Assembly (NCBI RefSeq): GCF_014855495.1
Contig: NZ_JACYFJ010000010.1
Span: 1-42,971, forward strand
DNA: 42,971 bases
Source of the DNA: Euzebyella saccharophila
Lineage (GTDB): Bacteria; Bacteroidota; Bacteroidia; Flavobacteriales; Flavobacteriaceae
Reading direction: 5' to 3'
Under the pieces are notes generated by a model that made no database searches, was not told the origin of the DNA, and saw nothing but the letters and a program-made list of their open reading frames with translations. Of this stretch, positions 1 to 9,060 are shown piece after piece. The first letter of the stretch is position 1; the number at the start of each line of letters is the position of its first letter. Both the position numbers and the translations under genes were made by a program.

Positions 1-76
1 CGGTGACCTTCATTCCTGAATCGTACTGTTGGAGCATAGATACTATCTGTGCTTCGGTAAATCTGCTTTTCTTCAT
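1..76 (-). mobile_element. IS3-family transposase OrfA, N-terminus only (cut by window edge)
   Basis: Reading leftwards from 76, the first 25 codons give a protein starting MKKSRFTEAQIVSML, the usual opening of the helix-turn-helix OrfA subunit of IS3-family transposases. OrfA binds the IS ends and is usually joined to the DDE subunit OrfB by frameshifting. The rest lies outside the window, so nothing can be said about whether the element is intact. Three 18-bp repeats lie 39 bases outside this start. Confidence 0.8.
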
Positions 77-114
77 AATCTAAAAATAGTTGATTTTTAA
101 ACTGTTTGAAAAAC

Positions 115-168
115 AGGGAAGCCTTCATTTTTAGGGAAGCCTACATTTTTAGGGAAGCCTACATTTCG
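115..168. repeat. Three tandem 18-bp repeats beside the IS3 end
   Basis: Three consecutive 18-base units, each starting AGGGAAGCCT, run 115-132, 133-150 and 151-168. The second unit differs from the first by one base, and the third diverges in its last two bases. The core GGGAAGCCTACA resembles the closing motif (GGGGAAGGCTACA) of the 72-bp dispersed repeat found nearby at 326-397. The function is unknown. Confidence 0.75.
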
Positions 169-325
169 GTTTCATTGGACCAGAAGTAGGTATGATCTCC
201 TACTTGAATAGCATATCTTTTATTCATATCGTTGAACATACTATTGAAAAATTACGAAGATTATTATCAAGGATAATTCTGAAATAAAAGTACCTTAAAT
301 AGTGAGGAATCGAAATACTTTTTGT

Positions 326-397
326 AATCGTTTATTTGAACTTTCAACTAAATTACTATTTCTGAATAATCGATTGTAGAAAATGGGGAAGGCTACA
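326..397 (+). repeat. 72-bp dispersed repeat, copy A
   Basis: This is a full copy of a family that begins AATCSTTTWTTTGAACTTT and ends GAAAATGGGGAAGGCTACA. It lies beyond the 3' end of porP/sprF. Copies B (10305) and F (40390) have the same 72-base length and the same orientation. No coding frame is apparent. Confidence 0.8.
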
Positions 398-626
398 TAG
401 GACTTTTTCTTGACTGTGTTCTCTTTGGCCGTTTTCGGGATTGCCCAAAAGTTTTCTTGGGCCAATTTTCTTAAAATCCAATTATCCTTTTTTTTTGGGT
501 GCCTTGCCGAAAATTAACGATATACCCAACCATCAATCGTGGAAAAGTGGTAGGCCGCACCATAGCTTAATTCTTAGGGATAGTTCTGTCCCTAGAGCGG
601 GCGATCACTAAATATAAAGGAACAAA

Positions 627-656
627 CTGGCCAGATCCCTCTTATGAACCGGCCAG
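627..656 (-). terminator. Candidate terminator hairpin after porP/sprF
   Basis: CTGGCC at 627-632 pairs with GGCCAG at 651-656. On the minus strand the stem is followed by TTTGTTCC, about 20 bases after the stop of the PorP/SprF gene. The stem is short and the T tract is broken. A second small hairpin (AGGGA...TCCCT, about 577-594) lies just beyond. Confidence 0.4.
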
Positions 657-677
657 CTATATCCAAAACCAAGACTT

Positions 678-1562
678 CTATATTCTCAATCTCATGAATA
701 ACTCATGGGTACCCTTTTCAACACCGCCAACAGGTTTTTCCAAGGCGTTCTCATAAGCATACCCTACGTCAAATCCTCCACTGATATTGAACAAGAATAG
801 ACCGCTGATACTTTCGCTAAACCTGTAACCCGCGCCGATAGTGAAACGCTCTGCAAAACCCACCATACCGGTGAGCTCATAGGAAACCGGGGAAGCGGTA
901 ACAAAACGAAGCATATTGGTTAGGTACAGGTTGGTGGATTCCGAGAGCTCGAACTCATAACCTCCGGCCAAGTACATATGAACCTTATCGGTGCCTACCC
1001 TTGCCTCGCCGTTGCTTTCCTCCAAACGTTCGGGGGTCAACAGTTTCGGAATGGAAGCCGAAACAAAGTATTTATCATTTTTCCAGTACAGCCCAACACC
1101 AACGTTTGGCGTAAACCTATTATCAAAGTTCATCAAACTACCGTCTTGGCCCACCCCATACGTTTGGAGGCCCTGGGTATTGGCATCATAGGTGTTGGCG
1201 CTCCCTTTGAGACCAAAGAAGAGTTGGTTGTTCTCCGATACCTTCACCTGGTAAGAAACATCTATGGCCAGCCATGTCTGTGTTTCGATAAAGGTCTTAT
1301 CATTAAGTACCGACACTCCTAGGCCTACATTTTTTCCCAACGATGTACCGAAAATAGCACTTTGGCTTTCCGGAGCGCCTTCTACCCCTGCCCATTGGCT
1401 TCGAAGGCCCAAGGCAAATTCCAGGCCGTCATTACTACCGGCATAGGCAGGGTTCACTACGTTCATGTTATAGCGATAGAACGAGTACTGCGGGTCTTGT
1501 TGGGCATAAAGGCCTAGGGCCGCCAGAAGCACGCTAAATATTGTTATTACTATTGTTTTCAT
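678..1562 (-). CDS. PorP/SprF family type IX secretion system membrane protein
   Basis: This is a 294-residue outer-membrane beta-barrel with a signal peptide (cleavage near LYAQQ, residue 20). The early motif DPQYSFYRYNMNVVNPAYAGS is the family hallmark. SprF, founder of the family, is needed to secrete the gliding adhesin SprB through the T9SS in Flavobacterium. Paralogues typically sit directly downstream of a large adhesin gene with a type B C-terminal domain, and that is the arrangement here, with a 20-base gap from the adhesin gene at 1583-6877. The inference is that this protein is the dedicated secretion or anchoring partner of that adhesin. The length is typical of the family. Confidence 0.93.
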   Translation of the reverse strand: MKTIVITIFSVLLAALGLYAQQDPQYSFYRYNMNVVNPAYAGSNDGLEFALGLRSQWAGVEGAPESQSAIFGTSLGKNVGLGVSVLNDKTFIETQTWLAIDVSYQVKVSENNQLFFGLKGSANTYDANTQGLQTYGVGQDGSLMNFDNRFTPNVGVGLYWKNDKYFVSASIPKLLTPERLEESNGEARVGTDKVHMYLAGGYEFELSESTNLYLTNMLRFVTASPVSYELTGMVGFAERFTIGAGYRFSESISGLFLFNISGGFDVGYAYENALEKPVGGVEKGTHELFMRLRI

Positions 1563-1582
1563 TTTTTTTTGGCTTGATTAGG

Positions 1583-4500
1583 TTAATAGTTGATGAATAT
1601 CCAACCTCTCAACGGAGCTTCACCATTGCCGAGGTCGATTATGTAGAGATAAGATCCGGAGGGCAGTTTCTCGTTCTTATTCTTAAAGAAACCCTGCCAA
1701 TCGTTTCGATAGCTATTTTGGGCAAATACTTCATGACCGTAACGGTTGTAGATCCTTACGACATTGTTGGGATAGTTTTCGATGCCGGGCACCATCCATG
1801 AATCGTTAAGACCATCGTTATTGGGCGTGAAGGCCTCCGCCGGAACCAGTACCGGTTCATTATCCTGTGGGAAATAATCCTCACTGTCAGGAACCCCGTC
1901 ATTGTCATCGTCGTCGTCCCTATTGTCGGGAATACCGTCATTGTCATTATCGGCCGGGGTGTCTATCGGGTCGGTACTATCCGTTCCCGACTCGTTTTCC
2001 TGTTGGTCAGTATACCCATCTCCATCGTCATCGGTATCGGCATTGTCACCGGTACCATCACTGTCGGTATCTTTTTGCTCTGTTTCGTCCAGTGGAAAAT
2101 CGTCCGAGCCGTCCACCACTCCATCATTATCGTCATCCTCGTCCACATTGTCCCCAAGACCATCACCATCGGTATCGACATCCTCTTCACCGTCGTTGTC
2201 ATCGTCGGTATCCTCATTGTCACCAATGCCATCGCCATCAATATCGGAATACTCATTTGGGTTATGGGGCAGGTCGTCTACATCGTCGGGATACCCATCG
2301 TTGTCATCATCCTCATCGGAATTATCTCCAGTACCGTCCCCATCGGTGTCGGTATCTTCATTCCCGTCCAAAGGAAAGTCATCCTCCGTATCCGGGGTTC
2401 CATCCCCATCGTCATCGGTATCGGTGTTGTCACCTGTACCGTCCCCATCGGTGTCGGTATCTTCATTCCCGTCCAAAGGAAAGTCATCTTCCGTATCCGG
2501 GGTTCCATCTCCGTCGTCATCGGTGTCCTCATTATCCCCGGTTCCATCACCGTCCGTATCAGTATCTTCGGAATCATCTAATGGAAAGGCATCTTCTGAA
2601 TCTGGGGTTCCATCATTATCATCATCCATATCACATACATTTCCTTCTCCGTCATTATCAGTGTCCAACTGGTCTGTATTAGCTGAATCAGGGCAGTTAT
2701 CCAAATCATCCCTGACTCCATCATCGTCCGCGTCGGTGTCCTTATTTACAACATGATTAGCATTGATTCCCGTGTTGCCATCGTTATCAGTTAAAGAAAC
2801 TGTTAGGGTAATCATACCATCGCCAAGATCACTTAAATCGATATCTGAAATCTGATCGGTTGAAGACGTAATTTTACCTGTACCCGTTACATTGGTTCCC
2901 CCACCTTCACTACTAAAAGAATATTGGTAATTGGCGCCAATTTCTGCACCTGTAAATGTAAAAGAGGCAGATGATTCGTTGGATACGTCCAAAGAAGCCT
3001 GATCGAAAGCTACAGTGTAACCTACCGGTGCGGTTGTATCTTTATGAACCGTATCTGTGGTAGCTATGCCGGCATTGCCCTTGTCGTCGGTCAAAGCGAC
3101 CGTCAATGTAATAGTGCCGTCATTAAGTCCGCTAAGGTCAATTCCTGAAATTTGTTCCTCTGTTGATGAGATAGTACCCGCGCCGGTAATATCGCTAACG
3201 CCACCGTCACTACTGAAGGTATAATTATAGGTAGAGCCCAACTCAGCACTTGCCAAAGTAAAAGAGACCGAAGTTTCGTTGGATGGATTTATCGAGGCTT
3301 GATCAATGCTTACGGTATATCCTACGGGAGCAATGGTGTCTTTTTCCGCCAAATCAGTGGCAGCTGTACCTACGTTGTTGTTCGCATCGGTCAAAGTAAC
3401 CGAAAGACTAATAGTACCATCGCCAAGAGCGCCTAGGTCGATATTAGAAATCTTATCGGTCGAAGTTGTTATTGTGCCTGAGCCTGTTACATCAGTTCCC
3501 CCGCCATCGCTACTAAATGTATAATTATAGGTGGCTCCTACTTCGGCACTGGCAAAGGTAAAACTGATAGAAGATTGATTTGAACTCACTACCGGGTCTT
3601 GATCGATAGACACTGTGTAGCCTTCAGGTGCAATATCATCATTAACCGAAACGGTAAATTCCTTGGTAAAGTCATCCGTACCATCATTGGTGTTGATTCT
3701 GATGTTGTAGTTGCCCGCCGCTAAAGTACTATTGGTTCTTAGGGTAGTACCATTGATATTAAAACTCGCATTGTCGGTATCACCTGTGCCCGCTATGAGT
3801 GAGTAGGTGTGAGAATCGCCAGAATCTGCATCGATGGTGGATAATGTACCAACCGTGGAGTCCAAACCCGTTGCACTTTGATTGATGCTATTATTATTTA
3901 GAGCTATATCGGTAGGAGCAATGTTAATCGCTTGAACCGTGATTTGGAAATTATAAGGTACATTGACCTTTCCATCACTGAGGGTAAGTTCTACATCATG
4001 GACCCCTGCATCAGCGTTGGTTGGCGTACCGCTTAATTCAGCCTTAGTTGCTACCTGAGCAATAAGTGCGGTTGTCAATAAATATAACTCACCCGTATCT
4101 GATATTACGAGGTCATCGGCAAAACCGCCGGAAGAAACTGTAAAAAATGTATTAATATTACCGTTGATATCGATTTTTCTTATCCTTTTGCTTAATCTCT
4201 CGGAAATGAAAATTTCGTCATGTTCATTAATGGCTAATCCCGATGGGTCGGCAAAAGTCGCATTGACTGCAGGTCCGCCATCACCAGCTTCCGATCCGGC
4301 ACCTTGTGTACCAGCTATGGTTTCAATGGTGTCCGTCGATAAATTAACCCTCCTGATGATGTCATTGAATCGGTCGGTAAAGACCAGACGCCCAGCATTA
4401 TCAAACGCCATTCCGTGCGGTTGAGAAACTTGTGAGGTTGACGCAGTCCCTGTGTCGCTATAACCCATTGTTCCTGTGCCGACGACTCTTGTCCAATTCG

Positions 4501-6877
4501 TAGCGGGGTTATTGTTGGCAAGGTCAATTTCATATATTCCTCCCCGTGCCGACGCATAAAGTTTTGAACCGCTAGAATTCACTAGCAATCTAAGGATGAA
4601 CGGTTCCGGTAAATCTGACAGAAGGGTTCGAGTACCCATGTTATCAATTTTAACGATGTCCGATTTGGCGTAGTCTCCAACATACACTGCATTATTGACC
4701 ACATCATAGGCGATTCCTAATGGATTTAGATTTGTATAAGTCCCATCACCCTGATACCAAGTTTGCACATTTCCGCTCTCATCAACATAGCGAATCCCAT
4801 ACTCTTCGGTATCTGTGAAAAACAATTTATTATCACCATAGGCGGCAGTACCTGTTCGAATGACTGTGGCGGAGGCACTGGTACCATCTGGCGATTGATT
4901 TACACCATCCCCCATATTGCTTGGCGTTGCACCAGTACCTACGAAACTGGTTTGCAACGTGCCACTGGTAAAGGTCAACCAAGTAGGGACGTTGTTTGCC
5001 ATCCAAGTAATTACATCGTTATCAGCATCTGAAGCCTTGATGTCGTAGTAATAAAGTGATTCCGCTGTTGCTGATGTGATTGAGGTGGACGTCACCGTTG
5101 GGGGATTATTGGTTGGGGCAATAGTTACAGATCCCGAATCACTATAGGCTATACCGCAACTGCCATTGGTCAGTACTGCTCTATACATTGTAATATTTGC
5201 TACGTTACTGTAACTATAGGTGTTTGAGGTATTCGAGATATCTGACCAAATAATGCCCTCATCGGTCGAACGCTGCCATTTGGTAATGGTCCCTGTGTAA
5301 CCTGTCAACGTCAACGTACCGCTATTGGTGGTGGAACCGTGCACCGCTGAACTAACCTCTCCTCCTTCGGGAGCCGTACCGGATACTACGGTAATTTCCT
5401 TTGATGGGGAAATATCCGTAAAACCACAGTTGTCTATTTCGGTAACAACCCTGTAAAAATAAGTTCCTGTACCAGCAATGACTTCATCAAGTGTAGTTTG
5501 TGTATGGGCAATATCAGTCCAGTTTGTATTATCGCTGGAACGTTGCCACTTTTGGACTTCACCCTGCTGACCTGAAACAAAGAGTTCAACATTTGAGCCG
5601 GCACAAATCGTGGTGTTTTGGGCGAATACATTTCCAGCCTCAGCTTCCGACACGTTTATAGGTGTACTTGAGGTGGTTAAGTTGTTACAGTTAGTTGGGG
5701 CATTTGTATTAACAATTGCCCTATAGTAAGTGGTTCGGGAAATATTGTTAACTACCAATGAGGTGGAAGTGTTGTTGATGATCATTGGGGTATCGATAAA
5801 GTTATTGTCGGAGCTTTCCCAACGCACTACTGTACCATTAAGTCCAATAAGGGTAAGCGTGGTTGAATTGGAACCATAACAAACGGAAACCTCTCCACCG
5901 GTAATCGTACCTCCTGGAGCACCATTTATGTTGATATTTTTCGTGAAAAATGGTGTGGCACTGGTTTGATCATAGGGCATATCACCAAATTCCATGATAC
6001 CAAAAATCGAAGAGGTGTTGGGAAAATCGTTCCAATCTCCTGCACTTGAATAAACATGACCAAAAGACTCCCCAGGGTTCCCATTATTATAATCATTCGG
6101 TTCACCGCTTCTCCAATTTTGATATACGCCCGAAATTTCATTGCCCCCTGTTCCCGCGTTAGCGGTGGTAAGCTGGGTACCTTTTTCCGGTCCTGTTACC
6201 CAAAAAAATTGACCTTCTGAAGCATTTGTATTAGCGAACTCATTATAACCTAAAGCTTGATTGATTTGGTCATGATCATCTGACGCTCCCATCCATGAAT
6301 CTTGACCTATCAATCTGGTCACAAAAGTATTTTCAGCTGCATCCGTCAACGTTACCAAGTAACCTTCCCTTCCATAGTATGAAGTAGAAGAGGCCAAGGT
6401 TTTGGCATCTGTCCAGCTGGACGGATTTGGAGTAACACGATAAAAATGCCCGTTCAAGGGATTATAGAATGTTTCCCCGGCCACAAATGAAATCTTTCTG
6501 GATTCCGGGGAACATATTGGACCGGATGTTATCGTAACATTCCTAAGAAATGCCTGCCATTCCGATGGCGACAAAGTCCCCTTAAATACAATAGATCTGG
6601 TGTTACTGTTCCAACCAGCAGTCGATATACCGGCTGGTAACCCGCCATTGTAACCCAATTGATCGGATGGTGTGAATGAGTTGGTAATGGAAACTGTAAA
6701 ATCGGTGATATTCGACCCCGCTTCAATATTCAAATTCGGGGCTACAATGGTCGCGGTGGTCGCTTCAATCGCATTTGGCTGATTGTCGCCGGAAACGGTT
6801 ATATCGTTTTGGGCGTAAATAGTTCCAAGAGAGAGCAAGAGAACTATAGGTCTAAATAATTGGGTTAATTTTGTCAT
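1583..6877 (-). CDS. Giant T9SS-secreted adhesin: C-type lectin, NHL-like, Ig-like and thrombospondin type 3 repeats
   Basis: This 1764-residue surface protein has, in order: a signal peptide (1-22); a C-type lectin-like domain (about 135-300) with an EPN sugar-type motif at 259-261 and WND at 282-284; three Ig-like SprB-style modules (about 320-590); a cadherin-like segment (590-650); an NHL-type beta-propeller (about 660-940); a second cadherin-like segment (about 950-1080); three Ig-like repeats of exactly 100-residue period starting near 1083, 1183 and 1283; an Asp-rich thrombospondin type 3 calcium-binding stalk (about 1381-1672); and a type B T9SS C-terminal signal (about 1681-1764, opening EAFTPNNDGLNDSW). 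The composition implies a calcium-stiffened, sugar-binding adhesin for gliding or attachment. The partner gene porP/sprF follows. The ligand cannot be read from the sequence. Confidence 0.93.
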   Translation of the reverse strand: MTKLTQLFRPIVLLLSLGTIYAQNDITVSGDNQPNAIEATTATIVAPNLNIEAGSNITDFTVSITNSFTPSDQLGYNGGLPAGISTAGWNSNTRSIVFKGTLSPSEWQAFLRNVTITSGPICSPESRKISFVAGETFYNPLNGHFYRVTPNPSSWTDAKTLASSTSYYGREGYLVTLTDAAENTFVTRLIGQDSWMGASDDHDQINQALGYNEFANTNASEGQFFWVTGPEKGTQLTTANAGTGGNEISGVYQNWRSGEPNDYNNGNPGESFGHVYSSAGDWNDFPNTSSIFGIMEFGDMPYDQTSATPFFTKNININGAPGGTITGGEVSVCYGSNSTTLTLIGLNGTVVRWESSDNNFIDTPMIINNTSTSLVVNNISRTTYYRAIVNTNAPTNCNNLTTSSTPINVSEAEAGNVFAQNTTICAGSNVELFVSGQQGEVQKWQRSSDNTNWTDIAHTQTTLDEVIAGTGTYFYRVVTEIDNCGFTDISPSKEITVVSGTAPEGGEVSSAVHGSTTNSGTLTLTGYTGTITKWQRSTDEGIIWSDISNTSNTYSYSNVANITMYRAVLTNGSCGIAYSDSGSVTIAPTNNPPTVTSTSITSATAESLYYYDIKASDADNDVITWMANNVPTWLTFTSGTLQTSFVGTGATPSNMGDGVNQSPDGTSASATVIRTGTAAYGDNKLFFTDTEEYGIRYVDESGNVQTWYQGDGTYTNLNPLGIAYDVVNNAVYVGDYAKSDIVKIDNMGTRTLLSDLPEPFILRLLVNSSGSKLYASARGGIYEIDLANNNPATNWTRVVGTGTMGYSDTGTASTSQVSQPHGMAFDNAGRLVFTDRFNDIIRRVNLSTDTIETIAGTQGAGSEAGDGGPAVNATFADPSGLAINEHDEIFISERLSKRIRKIDINGNINTFFTVSSGGFADDLVISDTGELYLLTTALIAQVATKAELSGTPTNADAGVHDVELTLSDGKVNVPYNFQITVQAINIAPTDIALNNNSINQSATGLDSTVGTLSTIDADSGDSHTYSLIAGTGDTDNASFNINGTTLRTNSTLAAGNYNIRINTNDGTDDFTKEFTVSVNDDIAPEGYTVSIDQDPVVSSNQSSISFTFASAEVGATYNYTFSSDGGGTDVTGSGTITTSTDKISNIDLGALGDGTISLSVTLTDANNNVGTAATDLAEKDTIAPVGYTVSIDQASINPSNETSVSFTLASAELGSTYNYTFSSDGGVSDITGAGTISSTEEQISGIDLSGLNDGTITLTVALTDDKGNAGIATTDTVHKDTTAPVGYTVAFDQASLDVSNESSASFTFTGAEIGANYQYSFSSEGGGTNVTGTGKITSSTDQISDIDLSDLGDGMITLTVSLTDNDGNTGINANHVVNKDTDADDDGVRDDLDNCPDSANTDQLDTDNDGEGNVCDMDDDNDGTPDSEDAFPLDDSEDTDTDGDGTGDNEDTDDDGDGTPDTEDDFPLDGNEDTDTDGDGTGDNTDTDDDGDGTPDTEDDFPLDGNEDTDTDGDGTGDNSDEDDDNDGYPDDVDDLPHNPNEYSDIDGDGIGDNEDTDDDNDGEEDVDTDGDGLGDNVDEDDDNDGVVDGSDDFPLDETEQKDTDSDGTGDNADTDDDGDGYTDQQENESGTDSTDPIDTPADNDNDGIPDNRDDDDDNDGVPDSEDYFPQDNEPVLVPAEAFTPNNDGLNDSWMVPGIENYPNNVVRIYNRYGHEVFAQNSYRNDWQGFFKNKNEKLPSGSYLYIIDLGNGEAPLRGWIFINY
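2302..2527 (-). repeat. 105-bp tandem repeats inside the TSP3 stalk
   Basis: Two nearly identical 35-codon units (residues 1451-1485 and 1486-1520), each carrying DGDGTPDTEDDFPLDGNEDT, sit in the Asp-rich stalk of the adhesin. High nucleotide identity means a recent duplication or gene conversion, so copy number may vary between strains. The strong codon periodicity also creates long spurious open frames on the opposite strand. Confidence 0.8.
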
Positions 6878-7388
6878 GGTTTTTTGGGTAATGAGTCAGT
6901 CATATATTTAATCTTATATTTTGGCATAGGTCATTCTGGTCCAACTTGTTGGACTTTTTTAAATAGCTTCATTGAAAACCTTAATTAATGGTGTTCGCAA
7001 TGCGGAGTTAAAGTGTGGAACCAATGAAAGATTACCTACATTCCGCTAGTCTACTCACCTTAGTTGCAAGCGATTAATACCTTGCTACAAACGTGTCTGA
7101 TAAAAACGGCAGAGAACCTTTGTTATTGCAATCCTTACACTTTAATTGTAAGAAAAATCATTTTACGATAATTCCCACAATTAAAAATTTTGCCGGATAA
7201 GTCTTAGTATTGGATATTAAACATCAAAAAAACTGATTTTCAATATTTTAAATCGAAACTCATTTTATCAATTCGATAATTTCGGATAGTGAATGGATAA
7301 CTGTTAAATTTTTGTTTTACCGTAATCAGATGATACCATAAATAAGTTCCACATTACCCGATTAAAATTAAGCGAGGGATTTCATCGT
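6878..7388. other. Intergenic region upstream of the adhesin gene, with a 16-bp palindrome
   Basis: No gene is visible in this 511-base gap. A perfect palindrome, GTCCAACTTGTTGGAC, spans 6939-6954, about 62 bases upstream of the adhesin start. It is a plausible operator or, with the following T run on the plus strand, a terminator. The rest is AT-rich with no feature I can support. Confidence 0.5.
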
Positions 7389-7697
7389 TTATCTAGACTT
7401 AAGCGATTTTGCTTTTTCAAGACGTTCCCTGAAATCATTTAGCTTCGGTTGAACGTCCTCTCTTCCGCTACCTGCGAGGTTATGAAAGACTGACACAGCT
7501 TTATCTAGGACCCTGATCTCTTCATCAATGAATTTGCCTTTCCTGTACAGGATGGCTAGTCTTCTATACGGAAAGCTACCTTCAAAACCTTCGGAAATGT
7601 TACCTTCATATAGAGCTTTGGCCTCCAATATTCTTCCTTCTTTCTCAAGGCGCTTGCCCATCAGGTTCCTTCGAATTTGTGAATCGAAACTGCTCAT
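7389..7697 (-). CDS. Small TPR-like hypothetical protein
   Basis: This is a 102-residue soluble protein without a signal peptide. Residues 13-70 look like a helical repeat unit (GKRLEKEGRILEAKALYEGN, then PYRRLAILYRKGKFIDEE), the pattern of tetratricopeptide-like helical pairs. It lies 14 bases after the 77-residue gene at 7712-7945 and is probably co-transcribed with it. TPR-like proteins mediate protein contacts, but no specific function can be assigned. Confidence 0.6.
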   Translation of the reverse strand: MSSFDSQIRRNLMGKRLEKEGRILEAKALYEGNISEGFEGSFPYRRLAILYRKGKFIDEEIRVLDKAVSVFHNLAGSGREDVQPKLNDFRERLEKAKSLKSR

Positions 7698-7711
7698 TGT
7701 TCTTTAATAGA

Positions 7712-7945
7712 TCACTTTTCCCAATGCTTCAGGTAAATCTGATTGTCATTGACATCGAACAGTCTTGAATAATTGTTGACCCTGGCCAAAATTTGGCCAC
7801 TTGTGACTGCATGTCCGTCGATTCGTTCGTAAAGTGAGAGAGTATTGATCATGTCGGATATTTCACTCGGACGCAGCGGCCTATTCGATATTTTGAGCGT
7901 TTCTTCTATGGCCTCGTGAAGTTTCTTTTTTAGTTTATTTTCCAT
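7712..7945 (-). CDS. Small winged-helix (HARE-HTH-like) hypothetical protein
   Basis: This is a 77-residue protein. The pattern of an N-terminal helix, then RPLRPSEISDMINTLSLY, then SGQILARVNNYSRLFDVNDN, resembles the HARE-HTH winged helix found in restriction and chromatin-linked proteins. The match is by eye and could be a different HTH. It forms a two-gene unit with the TPR-like gene downstream. The inference is a small DNA-associated protein. Confidence 0.55.
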   Translation of the reverse strand: MENKLKKKLHEAIEETLKISNRPLRPSEISDMINTLSLYERIDGHAVTSGQILARVNNYSRLFDVNDNQIYLKHWEK

Positions 7946-8272
7946 GGTCGTTGGTACTCTGGTATCTACCTGTTCATTTATAACCTCTATAGATGTAGGA
8001 CCTTACTTAATAAACTAATTACTAAAGCTTTATATCTTCACCAAATTACAAAAAAACTAAATGCAGTAAGTAAATCGACTAATTATCGGTCATCTGGGTC
8101 TCGTCCGGTCAAATCCGACCGAAGGCCGCAACTTTCCTTCCTTTACATTGTACACAATCGGATAAGAAACCATCCACTATCGTTTTATTAAACTTTTGAC
8201 TACTTTTCAAACATAAGTAGCCAATCTATAATTTCTTCAAAAGTTAATTCCATTTCAATTTATGGGGTGTCA
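7946..8272. other. Gene-free gap with a small hairpin
   Basis: No coding frame is visible in 327 bases. A short stem, CGGTC/GACCG, is present near 8107-8122 without a clear T tract. The region should contain the promoter of the 77-residue gene, but I could not single out boxes. Confidence 0.3.
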
Positions 8273-8935
8273 CTACGCCAATCCAAAATAAAAGCTCAAT
8301 ATACCAAGAGTATTGAAAAAGCCATGTACCATAACATTGAACCAGAGATCGTATTCACGCAGATAGAATATAATGCACAATAATGCTCCGGTAGTACCAG
8401 CTACAATTTGTCCCGTAATCCCTTGTTGCATATGCATGTAGCCAAAGAAACTTGAAAATATGATAATATTAAAGATAAGACTGATTTGGCTATCACCAAA
8501 GAATTTGACAAATTGTCTCATGAAATAACCACGAAAGATAATCTCCTCTCCAAACGCTGCTGTCGCCCAAACTAATAACAACCAAATCAAGGTGGTTGTC
8601 AGATTTCCTTTCACTTGGTCCATGCTTGAATAATCAATAGGGACACCCGTAAGCATTTCGATTCCTGGAACCAATGCAAAGACGTAAAAAATAAATAGCC
8701 CAAATGCTACTAAAGGAGGAAGAAATAGTAGGTTTTTCCCGGTAAATTTGTCTCGGTAAAACCCTAGGGCTGAAAATGGTTTTCCCTTGTATTCCCAATA
8801 ATTGGCTCCGATTATGATAACGGATAGAATTATATTTTCAAAAGGCGTTCTGGTAAAGGGCCCAAAATAGGCGAAACAAATAATAGCCAGAGTAACCAAT
8901 GGAATTGCAACTTGTGGTAGCGTTGGTTTTGTCAT
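8273..8935 (-). CDS. CPBP family intramembrane glutamic endopeptidase
   Basis: This is a 220-residue protein with six or more hydrophobic segments. The motifs of the CPBP (Abi/CAAX-type) protease family are visible: EExxxR (E130, E131, R135 in GEEIIFRGYF), FxxxH (F164, H168 in FFGYMH) and the last-helix H204/N208 (HGFFNTLG). In the family these residues form the membrane-embedded active site. Substrates range from prenylated proteins to bacteriocin-related peptides and are unknown here. The gene is monocistronic, with 125 bases to its neighbour. Confidence 0.9.
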   Translation of the reverse strand: MTKPTLPQVAIPLVTLAIICFAYFGPFTRTPFENIILSVIIIGANYWEYKGKPFSALGFYRDKFTGKNLLFLPPLVAFGLFIFYVFALVPGIEMLTGVPIDYSSMDQVKGNLTTTLIWLLLVWATAAFGEEIIFRGYFMRQFVKFFGDSQISLIFNIIIFSSFFGYMHMQQGITGQIVAGTTGALLCIIFYLREYDLWFNVMVHGFFNTLGILSFYFGLA

Positions 8936-9060
8936 TTCGAATCGATTTTAAATTCAAGACGAAATAATGAACAACCCCCCTGAAAACCTCTTGAATTACT
9001 GAGATTCTTACCGAATGGTAACAAATTTACAACTGGATGGTCTGTCGTTTTTGGCCACTT

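Noticed and set aside
1867-2756. Long plus-strand and alternate-frame open frames rich in His/Arg/Tyr or Ser/Pro
   Set aside because: They are antisense shadows of the Asp-rich TSP3 repeats; their composition follows from GAT/GAC periodicity and they have no family likeness.
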